The notes: a model not told the origin generated them from the letters alone. A stretch of DNA of 64,000 nucleotides from Anopheles merus (GCF_017562075.2 NC_054083.1:20705428-20769427), one strand, 5' to 3'; counted from the stretch's first letter, positions 24,657 through 38,732 are shown. Translations and numbers: made by a program.

Positions 24657-27600
24657 AGTCAGATTAGAACGATCTTAGGCAGCGGCAGCACGAACGTGTG
24701 GAAAGAGACGAGTGAGTGATCTTCTCGAATGAGTTTTTTTTGTTCTTCCTCTGGGGCTCCCATTTTAAGGTTCAATAATTCTTATCGAACTATCATTCAT
24801 TGACCGGATGCAAACGTGTTTTATGGTTCATCCTGTTCGGCACGGCTACCGACGGGTGTAGGGGGGTAAGGAGCTAAATGAAACGCGCCATCAATTATGG
24901 TCAGGGTAGTTCTCTACCCCGGAGAAGCATTTGCCCAGGCAACCAGAAGTGATTGATTCGAGGAAATTTGTTGGCATGATGTTCTGATGCGAGGGAATGA
25001 GGTCGTGTTAAATGAATGAAAAATTGTTTTAAATGTGCTGTGTTAATTTTTGATACGAAAATAAGTTTTTTTTATCGTTTTATACGAACAATGTGTTCAT
25101 TGAAAAGATTCAATAAATGTTTTGTATTTTTTCGATCAATTAGGTAAGGAGGTTGGTTAAATTGTAACATTCTGCTTTGTCGTTTATTCAGCATTGTGCT
25201 TCAGTTCAAATTATAAAAAAATATACATATACTCAAAGCATTAATGTACACGAATATACACCATCTTTGTGACCTATAACATTACGGCTCAAAGTAATCA
25301 CTCTTACTCGACCTTATAATTTATCCCCTTGACCTCAACGCTCCATCCGACATCCTGGAACACTTCCCGCGGCTGGCATTCGGGAATGGACGTTAGGAAC
25401 AGAAACGCAATAAACCACCACCCCGTAATGGTGCAATGTAATTACAATGCTCTGATTACACCACTTTATCGGTACAATTTATCAAACATCCACACACACG
25501 CACACACATCCATCGCAACTGAATATTAATTTTCATTCGGGAAAAGGCGCCCACGAAATATGCGCCAGCTAGCTTCCCGTAAGTCGGGCTATTGCTGCTG
25601 ATTTTGAATACTTAACAAAGGCAGGGGCCCGTTCCCGGCCCGTTCGTAGCCAAGAACATCTCAATTATTTCATCCCCCCCCCCCCCCCCCCAACCGAAAG
25701 GCTCCCCGACTCAGTGATCTACCGGCGGACGTCGATTGAAAGTGTGGACGTGTGGAGAAAGATAGCGCGAGAAAGATCATGTAATGGGTTTAAAGTAATT
25801 TCGTTTCTCTTTTTTCGCGATGGCGCCCACCACCACAACACCGGGATGCAGCCTCAATCGTGTGGAGCATGTGGGTTAATTTGATCGGCGCAGAGAAGGG
25901 GGAGAAGGGTGTCTTTTTTATCCCGTGTGCCGGTGGATTGCTAGCTAAACTAAACCAATCGAGCAATGAGGATGGATTTTTGTTTTCCATAAAGAGAAAA
26001 TGAGACTGTAAAGGTGATTATAGAAGTACAAAAACATGCTAGAAAAATAGAGATCGTATGACAAAACCAAAAGAAATGGAATCGTCAATAGCCTCAAGCA
26101 TCATGTATGCATTTGTCATTTTAATCGTTTTCTTATACTAAGACGCTTGACACACTTTCTCGATTCTTTGCGATGTTTGTGTCATTTATGTTATTGAAAG
26201 AAGTTAAACTGTGTAAATTATATTCCACCAATCAAATAAAGACATTTGATTTCAATTTCAACTAAAAAAATCATATCAACACCCTGTTACGCACTACACA
26301 CACACACACACCTCTGTGCGTGGTTGATCGATGGATAGCAAAGTGGTGGGAATTGTTATTAAATAAATTACAATCTCTTTGAGCACACCTAGCCCACATC
26401 CCACGCACAGCATGTTTTGGTTTGACCTGCATCTTCAACGACACAATCATGCATTTCAACGCACACACACACACACACACACAACACCCACACATCCAAA
26501 CAGCAGCGAGATGCAAAAATAGACATGCACCAAATAACATCAACGGCATCGCAACCACTCTCCTTCCTCTCCAACGAAGAAGCAACACACACACACATTA
26601 AATAATCATAACAATATTATTAATCATCACAAACGCATCGAGCTCGTTTCGGCAGTCGCGGGGATGTATGCTTCCAACTACAAAAGCATACACCCCTCAT
26701 CACCCCCTTTGTGAATTTTTGTTTTTATATCTTTAACATAAAAAAAATGGGAAATTAAGGCAGAAAACCAACTTCATCACTACATCATAATGTGAAGCAT
26801 GGAACCGTGCGGCCGTACCGCCCAGAAACGACACGACGCATGGGGTCGTGTGCGGTGCGTGACTCTAAAACACCCTCACGACCCGCCATAATGCCAATTA
26901 TATAAAAAATCCATTAAAAATAGATGGAGGAATCGTATTGGAATCGTCCCACCGCATTAGATTGTGGGCCATTCTCAGATCTTACCACCGGCACGGCGCA
27001 TGCCGATATTATCAAGATCGAAGTTGGTTTGTGATGCTGGTTTGTTATCATTCCCATTCGCAAAGCTTCACTTATGAGAAAAGTTTTTTTTTGTGGACAC
27101 ACACATGCTACAACAACAACAAAAACCCGGTCACAGGGTACGCATCAGTTGTCTTCTTTTGCGCCTTACTATTCATGAGGCGATCATGATCGCCGCAATT
27201 TCTGAGCCATTTTCCTAGATGGCGCGCACTTGTATCAACCATTTTGTTACGATTTTTCAATGCGCTTCTTGCTCGGGATGGCTATCATAGCGGGCAGTTT
27301 GTGTATGTGTTGAGAAATACTTTGCCAAAATTCAACCTTTTTTTTGCGATTGTTACGGTTATCTCGACCTCCGATTGATCTTGCTGTGCTGTGCGCCATC
27401 GGAGAGGCAACAAGAAGGAATGGCAGGGGAGATGGCGGCAGTGTAATTGTGCTCAGCACATGTGTTTGCAAAACAAATCAAACATCAAACAAACGTCAAA
27501 ATGGATCGCAAAAACAACGGCAACAGCATATGATAATTAGTTATAATAGCGCACAACATTTCGCATACACACACATACACAAGCACAGACGCACGAGCCC

Positions 27601-28320
27601 CGCAAGGCGCAAATGCTACTGGCGGGGCGCGCGTAAGACTTCAGGAGAGGAACAAACGGTGAGATAAAGACAAAAAGAGACAAAGCCAGAAAGAAAACTG
27701 TGATGGAAAAGTGGAGGCAAAGTGGCGGCACATCACAAAGCCACGCAAATGGTAGCAAACAGTTGAGTAAAGTGATGTGCGCCAAGTATACTTTTTTATG
27801 GAAAATATATTCACATAAAAGAGAGTAGCAAAAAACAGAGGGTAACAACTCGGTTATGAAATGCTGTCGGTGGAATAAGGGACAGCTAAACGGGGTCATT
27901 GCCGAGAGGAAAGACTGAACAAAGGAGCAAGGGAAAAAACTATAATTTCAAAATGTAATACTTATTGCGGGGAGGTTTTGCATTTCGTTGTGAATGTGGT
28001 TATTGCAAAATATGAATAATATGCAGGTCATAGATATGAGAGTTTTAAAAGATCATGTAATATTCCTCTGTAGACAGTTAATCATGGTAAGTGCGTCAGT
28101 TTTATGACACAACTGTTTGATGTATTTCCAGGACACACCAAACACTTTTCTATTTGTTTTTATTGACATAGTGTCAATGATATCATTAGCTTAGATATCA
28201 TTATAATATTATCAACATGTTCTGTTCTGGCATATTTCATATCTCACCAGATGCCAGTGAAATAAGACCGATGCAGGTTAGAATAAAAAAGGTAGTAGTT
28301 ACTGAGGTAGTAGGACTGAT
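24654..28320. other. Gene-poor stretch with simple repeats
   Basis: There is no supported gene. The stretch holds an 18-bp poly-C (25674-25691), short CA runs near 26295-26310 and 26463-26482, and a hairpin at 26660-26696. The interval 27.9-28.3 kb is AT-rich. Confidence 0.55.
26660..26696. repeat. Short hairpin (13-bp stem, 10-nt loop)
   Basis: The arm ggggatgtatgctt pairs with the later aagcatacacccc through 13 base pairs with one bulged A, leaving a 10-nt loop. It is too short for a canonical pre-miRNA and no function is evident. Confidence 0.5.
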
Positions 28321-28990
28321 ATAAGTTCGAGGTCAGTGCCATGAATGGTTTGAGTATGGATTTTATTTGCAGGAATAGTTAGGTTCAGGAAAAGTTCCCG
28401 AATCGGAATGGATTCATAATCATTTCCAGACCATGGGTTCAGGATTAGTTTGACATCCACTCCGGTATGGGCTCTGTATAACATCCAGCAATGGTGTGAG
28501 TTCAAGATCAGTTCCAGGAGCAGTATGGGGTCAGAATATATATATGCCATAATAAATGGCAGGACTAGACATCGATTTAGGATATGTCCCCGGACCGATA
28601 AGCGCATAAGCATTTCTTCCAGGATTTGAGTTATGTTCCAGGATTACAAAGGGGTTCAGGATTAGTTCCAGGTCAGTTCCAGGAATTGAGATATTTCAAA
28701 GGACTGGTAAGGGGATTAGTTCCAGGACCGGTATGGGTTCAGGATCGATTCTAGAATTTGGGGTATGTTCTAGGACCGGTAATTGTTAATCAATTCATAG
28801 GACTGGTTATAAGCTGGGGATCTGTTCCAGTACCGGTATTGGTTTAGGATCAGTTCCAGGATCAGTAAGAGTTCAGGATTAGTTCCAGAACTGGTTAAGA
28901 GTTAGGGATCAGTTCCAGGAATGGCATAGATGCAGGACCGGCATGGATTCAAGATCAGTTTTACTTTCGAAAAAGGGTTCAGAATCAGTC
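28321..28990. repeat. Degenerate minisatellite, about 29-bp unit
   Basis: Words such as ggttcaggat, agttccagga and ccggtatggg recur in the same order roughly every 28-30 bp through about 650 bp. The best-preserved units lie at 28.65-28.93 kb. Units are diverged in length and sequence, so this is an old tandem array, not a recent expansion. Chance open frames across it contain repeated short peptides and are not genes. Confidence 0.8.
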
Positions 28991-29664
28991 TCTCCTTACA
29001 CCAGACTAGAGTAAATGGCAGGGGCACTTGGGAATTGAATATTTTGTAAGTACTTGGAACATGCATCACACCTGTTTTTACCAGACCATGCGTAGATCGA
29101 ATTCAATTTTGCAACGAATCCTAGCAAGCTCTTTGCACATACTACGTTTGTTAGGTAATATAAACCTAATAACAATTTGCTATTCGCTATGAGGCCAACT
29201 TGACAGGGAAGTCTTGATTTAAAACAGAAGAAGAAGAATAAGAAGAAGAAAATGTTGTCTTGTGCTATCCTAGGCTCATCCCATCGCTTAACGTAATCGA
29301 ACATTTGAACATCATTTTTAGGCTATCATTCGCTTACAACAAATTTGAACGCCTAATATTGTTGGGCATGTTGAAGTCCTGTTCCTAAAATATGCCCTAT
29401 ATTTCAGGAAGGTGGAATAATTGTGTCTCTAGCTGTGCATTTAAATTCGTGCGCAAAGCTTCACAAAATCCTACCCGAAATTTCAAATCCTTAAAAACTT
29501 CCAAACGAATGCTCCACATACCCAAAATGCGAACACTTACTAGCATGACAACACAAAACCATGAACCATAAAGAAGCGCTTGGATACGAAAAAACTAGGT
29601 ACTGCACAATACCAGTTGGATGCAACAATATCGGAGGGAAGACAATACACGAAACCGGACGAGT

Positions 29665-29696
<32 letters not shown>

Positions 29697-30056
29697 TGTC
29701 CTCCCGATTCGAACAGGAGATTGATTTATGGCTGCCCGTTTTTTGCTTTCCTCCTTTACCTTTTGCAAAAGCTCATCCCATCCTCGGGTGATGCGCTGCA
29801 CCCATTCGAGCAGGATAAACTTTGCTGAATGAAGATATTAATCTAATTACCGGAATGACTCGATGAATCCGGTTGCTCGTCAACCCGTCAAAGTAGTTTT
29901 CCGTTTTGCAATACTACCACCCTCCGGGAGCCGCCGCCCTACAGGGGGGGGATGAGCAGAGGGTGGGAGCTAGTAGGGGCAAATGGCAACAGGGATGTGA
30001 AATTGTGGTTAGTTTAAGGTTATGGTACTGATGAGCTTTTCGTCCTGCCCGTTTAA
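28991..30056. other. Gene-poor stretch
   Basis: An (AAG)n-like tract (29226-29250) and a (GA)n run (29668-29689) are the only recognisable structures. No gene is supported. Confidence 0.5.
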
Positions 30057-30171
30057 TTGCGTGTGTGTGCGTGTTGCTGTGCGCGCCTTCATCGTCTTCG
30101 TCTCTCGAGCTCTTTCTCCCGCTGCGCTCTCTTTCGCACACTCTCTCTCTCTCTCACTCTTCCATTCTCAG

Positions 30172-30236
30172 CCACCGTAGATGAGGCAGTGGAAAACGAC
30201 GGCGATGATGATGATGAGCGCACTGATGCTGGTGTG
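30172..30236 (+). other. Speculative small exon with possible signal peptide
   Basis: A long pyrimidine tract (ctctctctctctcactc) ends in ccattctcag at 30171, which looks like a strong 3' splice site. Nine bases later an ATG at 30181 opens MRQWKTTAMMMMSALMLV, a short basic N-terminus followed by a hydrophobic run, as in a signal peptide. A moderate donor GTGAAA follows at 30237; without splicing the frame stops at 30238-30240. A second frame through the same bases is acidic (DGDDDDER) and open for longer. No partner exon is identified, so this is only a candidate first coding exon. Confidence 0.15.
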
Positions 30237-30511
30237 GTGAAAATCTCTTATCCTTCGCACACCACCTTCCAACAACCCCACGCTCTCGCTAAATATCCTT
30301 GAACTGATTTCCACGGGAGCAGCGACTCCGTGGGATTGCGTTTAGTGGTGAATCTGCCGGATTATTAATGGCGAATATTCATTGCGTGCGTGTGACACCA
30401 AATCAAATCGATGCAAAAGGATGCGCTGCTGCACTCTTACCTGTTTTCATGCAAGAAAAAACTGTGCCGTGTCGTCTGCCTTCGACGTATTCCTTACGAG
30501 CTGTCAAAAAC

Positions 30512-30513
30512 GC

Positions 30514-30545
<32 letters not shown>
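30512..30545. repeat. (CA)n microsatellite
   Basis: This is a pure CA run of about 34 bp. Confidence 0.9.
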
Positions 30546-30548
<3 letters not shown>

Positions 30549-31306
30549 ATACACGCTAACACTGTTATCACTTTTCGCTTGCTTACTTGGATGAATTAGA
30601 ATTTTAATTTCATGCTGATCCAGGCAGATATCCTGCTGCTGCTACGTTAGGGAGCGTCTTTTTTCAACCCTTTTCTGCACTAAACCACCTTCAGAAGCAG
30701 CCTGTAAGCTTCCCCCACTCTGGTCGCACACCTTTTTTTTTGCTTCGCAGCTTATCCGTTGCTGGGAGGTGGTGAGGATGATTTTTTTTTCCTTTTACAC
30801 TCGCCAGACACTCCCGCAAAATTTCACAACTTCACAAGCACAATTTTCACGACTGTTTTCTGTACTTTGCTTCCTTCTGTTGTTTTTTCTTCTTCATTTA
30901 TTCACACCGTGCAGCACAACATCCTACAGCTGTCGACCGCACCCCGCGCACAAGCAGCACTAGCGCGCACTAGTTAGAGCAGACACACAGAGCGCACCGA
31001 ATACGCGTGTACACAACCCGACGCCCGACGGATCCTTCTTTGGCACAATCCAGCGCTCTAGTGCTTCTTCGCCTGCTTTGCATCCATTGGGCGCCTCCAT
31101 CTCCAGGAGCTTCAGGATCGGTGGTGAGTAGCAGTAGTAGCAGTAGAAACGCTTGTTGCTGTAGAAACGCGTGAGAGTGAGAATGGAGTGAGCACGGTGA
31201 GAGCGAATGCGAGATGAGATCGAACGCGCACGACCGCTGTGTTATCGGAGGCTGGCGAGAGATGACGAGAGCGGTCAGGAGATTGCTGAGATGCGTTTGA
31301 GAGCCA

Positions 31307-31324
31307 CCCCCCCCCCCCCCCCCC
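31307..31324. repeat. Poly-C tract, 18 bp
   Basis: Eighteen consecutive C. It matches in length the tract at 25674-25691. Confidence 0.95.
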
Positions 31325-33343
31325 GTCATCGCGCAATATTGTTCCCGGGCACATTAATGTATGCTCTTGTACAGTGTGCACGCACATTCGCTAACGCCGG
31401 ACGCGTATCTCTCTCGCTCTCTGTTCTTCTCGAAAGGATGCTGTACTTGGGGGTGGTTTATCAGATGTTGGAGTTTTGCGTGCCTTTAAAATCTCTTCTC
31501 AAAAGCACACCTTTGGAAAGAGATGTTTTTTTTTAATGAGGGTAAACTCAATAGTTCTCAATATTTCAAATTTATTTCAAATAATTTACAGTTTGGGAAA
31601 AGGACCGTATTTTATGTTTTATATTTATATCTCTAGAAGTTGTATTTGATTTTTGTGCTTTTGAATATATTTTAAAGATGCAATGATGCAATTTTGTTGA
31701 ATTTTATTTAAAAAAAAACGGAATTTAAGAGAGATGGAAATATTATTAGTATAGTAAGTAGAGTAAAAAGGTATTACATTAAATTTCAAAGCAGTGGGTT
31801 TGAAAATTAAAATTACAATGATTTCGTTGTGTTAATTAGTGAATAAAATAAACAACACAGTTGAATTTCATCATACAACGAAATAGGGGAATCCATATGA
31901 GAATTCTGAAGAAAACAAAAAAAAAAATGGTTGCCTGTGAAATGATCCTTGGTTCATTTTTTTATAAAAATTATATATAGTGAGATGCTGATTGAAATAG
32001 AGTAATTCGTTGTAGAAACACCTATACTTGCTCATATTGGCTCAGGGCCAATCTTGGTTTTAGTATGATTTAGTGGTCTTTTAGCAAGGATTACACTCGA
32101 GCTAAACATTAGATAAGAATGTAATAAATATTATTGCTAGATATTATCCTAATATACTTCCTAACAAAATACAACACGAATTAAATGCTTACATATATGC
32201 ACTGATACTGCTTAACATTCCATTACTGATAAAACAATGTAACACAGTCGAATGAATTAACTCCTACAGGCGCCTAGAGTGTTTAGCATATTACTTTTAG
32301 CCATTAAGATAGTAGAATGGTTATTTAAATTTACGCAAAACGTGTTCAACAGTACAGCGGGCCTTAATTACGCCCTAGAAGTGCGAATGATGCCAACAGT
32401 AGTACAGCTATAAATATTGCGTGATTGTATTGCTGGCCTGAAACTGAATGTAGTTGATGTTTTGCGTTGCTGCCCCGGGCTGCCGATCGTTTGTCCCAGT
32501 TCCGCTTCCTTTCCTCTTGGGGCACTGGGTTGTAGCGCACTGTCTTTAGTAGGAGAACAAACGCCACAACGGTTGGCCTACACCGGTTGTTTCGTGAATG
32601 GTGTGTGGATGGATGGGTGAGCGTGGTGCGCCGCGTATTGGAGTGCGTGAGTCGAAAAGTAGAAGAAAGTAAAACATACGATTACTAGGCATATTTGGTT
32701 TGGTCTTGCCGTATAGGTCGCATATTTCGTGGTGTTGTTACAAGTAACATTGTGACAGACACACAACATACTGCAGGATTGGCTAGGAAGGAGTGGTGGA
32801 GTGGCACTTGGAGTTTTTGGAGCTGCAATTGTTTGCTCTACCGATCATCTTGATTCCTTCAACGAGTGCTCACTTAACGAGTGCGAATGAGAAATGACAC
32901 AGTGTTCGAAAGTCCATTTTAGCTGATGATGACGCATGAGAATGATGATGATGAACACGATGCCTATGATGGAAGGTGTTGGTGATGAGGACGGCAGTCG
33001 AATGTATTACCGGGGATCGATGGGAAATGATCGTTTCTCCCGGACAGGGCTCGTTGTTGCGCATACACCATTCAAAGGACATTGTTTGCACTCCAATTCT
33101 GGCCCAAGGCCTCCACAGTAACGTAAACAGAAACAGAAGCTGCAGGAAAAACAAAGAACTAAAACAAAAACAAGTAAACAGAGTAAATTTAAATGTTTCT
33201 CTAATTTTCTCCCTACAAACGCAAATACACCAAGGGTAAAGTAAGCCCATTCTCCCTGATAGGGGAACACGCGTGTTGGGGGCAGCAGCAAAAGGTTGAG
33301 GTTTTGTTTTTAGTATTTTATCTCTGTTTTATTAATTACTCAA

Positions 33344-33375
33344 TAATAATAATAATAATCATAATCATAATAATC
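33344..33375. repeat. (AAT)n trinucleotide repeat
   Basis: The tract reads (aat)n with two aatc interruptions. Confidence 0.85.
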
Positions 33376-35396
33376 CATTACTTATTAAAAAGTGTTATAT
33401 CAATAAACCTTTTTTTGTTTGCTTGTTTGTCCTCCTGCACACATTGCAGCAGAGCGGCACGTGGGGCCCTTTGCTTCTATTTGCCGTCGGTATCTCGTCC
33501 TATTTTCGTCTGGAGTTTCTGTTCTGTTCTGATTGCAACAACGGTGTTAGTGTTAGTGTGTGTATGTGTTTGACCATTTTCCGTGAAAGCGTTTTCTCTT
33601 TCTCTTTGTTTGATCGTTTCTAAACTGTTTGACTTCTGTGTTGTGTTTTGCATATTATCTCTTCTTTTGGTTTTGCTTTGCTTTGTGATTAGAGTTTGGG
33701 TAAAAGGGAGGGCACGGATTCTTGTAAAATCTCGGGGGCTCAAAGTTGTGGGTTGCTAAATGTTTTAACATGTTTCTCTTCTTTAACGCTCCATTAGACC
33801 CCATGCTGTTTGCTGCTAGCTTGATATAGAAGTGTTTTATGTTTTTTTCTTTATCTCCCCTTTTCTGTTAAAACAACTCGTTCTGTGCTTTGAACACTTT
33901 CTCACCGTCCACACACACACATCATCGTTTGGAAATTTTGTATCTTTTTTTCAATTGTTGTATAGAATCGCGTTCGTGTATTTGTCCTCTCCTTTTGTTG
34001 TATATACCTTTCCCTAACGTTGTCGTTTGAGGGACACACATTGTCGGTGTTGTGTTTTATTTCTTCTTCTTTTTCTTCTTGTGTGTCTGTGTTTTTTTAT
34101 TTGTATTAATCTACACTTTCCCATCTGTTAGTTTTTTGAAAACAAAAACGCAGGAAAAGCGCACGCCTATATATCTCAGCCTACCTAATATTAATGCATT
34201 ACACTTTGTTATAAAGTTTTTCTTCTCCTCATCGATTCTCCCTCCTCCTTTTGCTTCTTCTACTTCTTCGGCACCATCCTGCTTCTCCTCCTCTTCACAC
34301 GCTCGTCCTGATTAAGAGGATAGAGGAAGTTTGTTAGCTACAAATTTCACCATCGGTTCAACATCTCCACTCGCAAAAGAGTGGATTTTCACGCTCCACT
34401 TTTTTTTCACAGTAGAGTTTTACTTTTGCTTACTTTTTTTTAGATTTTCACGTTCGTGTGTATGTGTGTGTGTGTGTGTGTTATATGATCGCCTTTACAA
34501 GTATTTGGTTACGGAGTACGGCTGTTCTTTCTTGGTATGGTTTTGTTTGCTTGTTACTGCTTCCATTCTAATTACTTCCGCTTTACGTGTTAGAGCAGGT
34601 TTGTGCTTTGCTCCCTTTTTTCTTTTGCTTTGTTCTCGGTAACGAAAAACTGGGCTACACACACACCCACACACACACACACGCACGCGTACATACACAT
34701 AGCGATTACAAAAAGCGCATTCGCAGCAGAGACAACAAAACATCTATACACTCTTTTACACAGACGGAGAAGAGAGAAAAAAGTGATAAAACAGATGAAT
34801 AATGACAAGTTTTTTTGTGTGTGTTTGGGGGTGTACTGGCAGGGCGAAGGGTGCACACACACACGCACACTCGATTTGGCTGTTCTATGTGTTTTCCTTC
34901 GCAAGATGAAGGAGAGGAAGCAACTGAATATATGCATGGAAGATGGATGTGCCATCTTCAGGGCAAATGGTTTGCCTTCGCCCCTAAAACTTAAAGCAGA
35001 GCGATGTACAGAGAGTGTAAATGATTGTTCTGTGATAACAGTGAAACATTGGCTTTACACACAAACACACTCGCACACACACAGACACACACAAACACAC
35101 ACGCACATGATCGACTACAATCACCGTTTGCGATGAAATCTGCGTACGATTTAAGAGCGCGAAACGGTAAGAGCAGCATGAAAAGGACCTGCCAGCGCTC
35201 GATATGAACCACAGATAAACGGTGGAAGCATAAACAATAATTGCATACAAAAGGATGCAGCCAGAATAACGGAGCTTTTGAGTAAGCTTGTTGTAGAGCT
35301 GCTGCAGGCGGCATGTTTTCCTTTGCTTCGTGTGATTCGATTTGCGTATGATTTGCAACTCTCCTAAGCCATTATTTCTAAAGAACAATCACCACG

Positions 35397-35431
35397 CATA
35401 CATACATACATACATACATACACATACATAC
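35397..35431. repeat. (CATA)n tetranucleotide repeat
   Basis: Repeated cata units are followed by a CA-rich, GC-containing run. Confidence 0.9.
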
Positions 35432-38400
35432 AAACACGCACGCCGCACGCACGCATGCACGGAAATGTGATCCCTTTCTACTGTTTCATCTCCTCCTTGC
35501 GTGTCCCTCTTGCTCGGCCAATCTACGTGATCTCGAATCTCGATTTTTTTGTGTATTCGTTTTACACATACACACGCACACCTATCTTACATAGTTTTGT
35601 TTGATTTTAGGTTTGTTTTTGTAACTCCACTTCTCGCTCTCCTTCGCTTGTATATATGCATTTTGCTTTTTTTTTTGTTTGCTTTGCTTTGCTTTGTTGG
35701 TTTTACTTTCCGTTCTTTAATCGTAATTGTAACGGGCATGGATGTGTTGGGGGAGGACTGCGCACGGGATGCTCCTATTGCAACTAAAATCTAACATCGG
35801 CTCAACCACACGACGTCAAACGGTCCCACCTATTTTGCTACTACAGCAGCCTTCTCTCCCCGATATTCCTAGTCTTCTTCTACTTCTTCCACTGTTCCTA
35901 TGCTCCACACCACAGCTTAACAACCTTTCTTCTCCCAGCATTTGCGGCGACGAAAAAGTTCTCCCATTAGCAATTGTTTTTCTGCATGTTATCAATATGA
36001 GGGGTATTTTTTTTGAAGATCACGAAAATCATCAAACAACCGACAGGTATGGTAGAAATGCATTCTCCTTTCATTAATGTTTATAGAAATAACATAAAAA
36101 AATATATCAAAAACATAATGTACTTCCATTAGAGCTCGATAGGCATTAAATCATAATGAACAGCATGCAAGGAACATGCTTCAATTACAAATTAAAATCA
36201 GTTCTAAAAGCTTCTGTATATTAAACCTCATTATGCATCCTAATGTTTAGAATATCAAAGTGAAGTAATACCAAAAATAATCGTAATAATATTCAACACA
36301 CACTTGCGCAAGCCAAGCCTTGCGTATAAAACAAGAAGTGAATAGCCGCAAAAGAAGCCTACCACATCGTCCTACTGCTGTTGTATCTCATACTTACGAA
36401 ACTTAAAGCAAACGAACAAAATAAAATATTGAAAGCAAACTTCCATCGTTCACTATCGTCTTCCAATTTAGCCTTTTGCCAAACTTTAACATCCGCTCCA
36501 CGTTTTGGCTTTTTTGGCTCCGATCTTATTGAGTTTGTGTGTGTTTGTTCCACCATTGAACTGTTTCTGTTTTAGATTGATTTGGTGAGTTTTTGGTTCT
36601 GAAAGGAAAAAAGAGAAAACAGCTATATAAGAAACAGTACCAAGATGGTTATTTGTCATATTATTGTTTTAAATTTTACGGTTTAAAAGCATTCGGAGAG
36701 TTATTTTCTATATTTCAAGAAAGGCTTTAGATGAAAAGAGTAAGCAGAAGAATTGTTATCTTAAATCAGAGTTTGTTGAAAACAAAACAACAATAAAAAA
36801 CTTCTCTCCGAGATTCGAAAAACCAAGAAAGAATGGGATAACGCGGACAAACTTGCACACAGCAAGATAAAACGATCTTGCACTGTCCAAAAAAGGAAAA
36901 AATGACAAAAAGATAAGGAAAAAGGTATCGCGCGCGTAGCACTCGATAATAGCAAAACAGAAGTCACACAAGCGCGCGGGGATCGACCGGATGACTAACG
37001 CACACCAGCGCTCCGAATCCATTGGCCCGGAACGCAAACCCTCTCCCTTTAGCAGTTCTCAGAAAGCGAAAAAAAAAGCCCCCGGAAGTTTATCGCGAGC
37101 ATTCAATCACTTTCCCGACCATCCAGTTTGCAAGCAAAAGCAAAGAGAAAGCCCACAACACCACAACCAACTGTCCAATCGGCGGAGATCCGTCTGCGTG
37201 TCGGACGATCTAAGGCACAACAACGGCAAAACAGACGCAGTTAAAGACAAGCATAGCTTCGCATGCGTTTCGTGAGTTTTCCCCCATTAGTTTCCACTAG
37301 TCGGGCGTGTGATGGGTTGCTGATGATGCGACTTCCAACCATCATCATCTCTATCGTTTGCATGGGGTGGGTTAGCTAGGTACAGATTTGCGACGCGAAT
37401 GATGCACCACACCGCGCACTGACCCAGATTGGGCTGTGGAATGATGATTGAATGTGCGTGTGCGTGCACAGGCAAAAACTGGCCCCCTTTTTCAAGCGGT
37501 TAATAGAAACCAATCTTCATTAGGTTTAACAATTTAAAGTAGAAAGCAATAAGTTAAACGCACGGCAGCTAAAAAGGTGAGACATTGGAAGAAAAGTTTT
37601 AATTACCTTTTACGCTAAACCAACCAGGCGGTGTGCCTTCTCCGTCCGCCCGAGTGAAGTGTTTTGCCGATAGTTTGAGGATGATATTTGCTGGAACACC
37701 TCCCCTGTTCTGCTTGTCCTGTCCACTGACCAGCCGTTGCATTCGGCACAGGATACACACGCGAATGGTGCATTGTTTTCGACTTCAGCTTCACTTGCTC
37801 ACGCTTTGTTGCGTAAATACCGTTCCATTCTCGGTCACATTTCTTCGCAAAACAAATATGCAAAACCACCTTCCATAAGGCAGATTGGGATTCCATGCTT
37901 AGTTTCACGCTTCTTCTGCTGTCCTTGCTACAGATCTACGTAATTCCTACTCTTCCTTCTTCTAAAACTGGCATTTACGACAATAGATGGGGGAAAACGC
38001 AATAAAGCACACAAACTGAAAAGGAAGCGCCGAAGGCCGCACGCACACACAAACACCGCCGAGGAACCGGTGGCGCTAAGCCATGGTGAATGAACGTTAA
38101 TATGAACATGACCGTGGGGAATTGATGAGTGAACGATGGCTGAGATGGAAGTAGGGCGGTTTATGAATGCATTCTACCGTCTGTCGTACAATGTGTTCCA
38201 ATTGATTTTTTTTTCTCACTTTTGTTCCAATCAACCAATCGGTGTTGATGCTCTTCTAATCACATCAAAACGCGATCGGGAGAGCTTTTCAATTTTTGTA
38301 CTCGATTTTAGTGTTGCGCCTCGGAGGAATTTGCTTGCTAATAGATTGATTTGCTGTTGTTGCGTTTCTGCGCTCTTTCATCACGCGTGCGTGTCGTTTG

Positions 38401-38732
38401 TTTTGATTTACTCTTTTTTTTTAATATAATCGGCCTAATTCGGGTTTTTTTTGGGTCATTTTTCTAACAGGAGAAGTAGGTTGAAGAAGTGTTGGTGGGA
38501 ACCAGGAACCAGGATGAAGGTGCCATTTTGGGGATAAACCAATCCGCATCCCCTTGCATTGACACAACCTCCAATGCACCCCCGTCCATACAGAGGGCGC
38601 TTACGGGGAACGAGAAGAAGAGCTAGGCAAAAGCGCGATTGTATTGTGTTTGTTGTTTTGTTTCTTGTTTCTGTGTTTTTATGTGTGTATGTGTTGGGTG
38701 TGTTTTTAAAAAGAAAATAAAGCGAACAATCT

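Larger units (their letters stand above)
31325..38732. other. AT-rich noncoding stretch, possibly including the Rac 3' UTR
   Basis: No coding region is supported. Segments at 33.3-34.5, 35.4-35.9 and 38.2-38.7 kb are T-rich on the plus strand with many tttgttt words, so a minus-strand transcript would be rich in AAACAAA, as is common in dipteran 3' UTRs. The downstream part of the Rac transcript may therefore run leftward into this stretch. A reverse-strand ATTAAA (plus TTTAAT near 38420) and AATAAA motifs (plus tttatt near 34.05 kb) are possible poly(A) signals, and I cannot choose between them. Simple repeats include (AAT)n at 33344-33375 and (CATA)n at 35397-35431. Confidence 0.4.

Noticed and set aside
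28299..28613. A 104-codon minus-strand frame with repeated short peptides
   Set aside because: The repetition comes from the minisatellite, and there is no family similarity.
28321..28990. Possible CRISPR array
   Set aside because: The repeats are diverged and tandem without unique equal-length spacers, and the DNA is eukaryotic.
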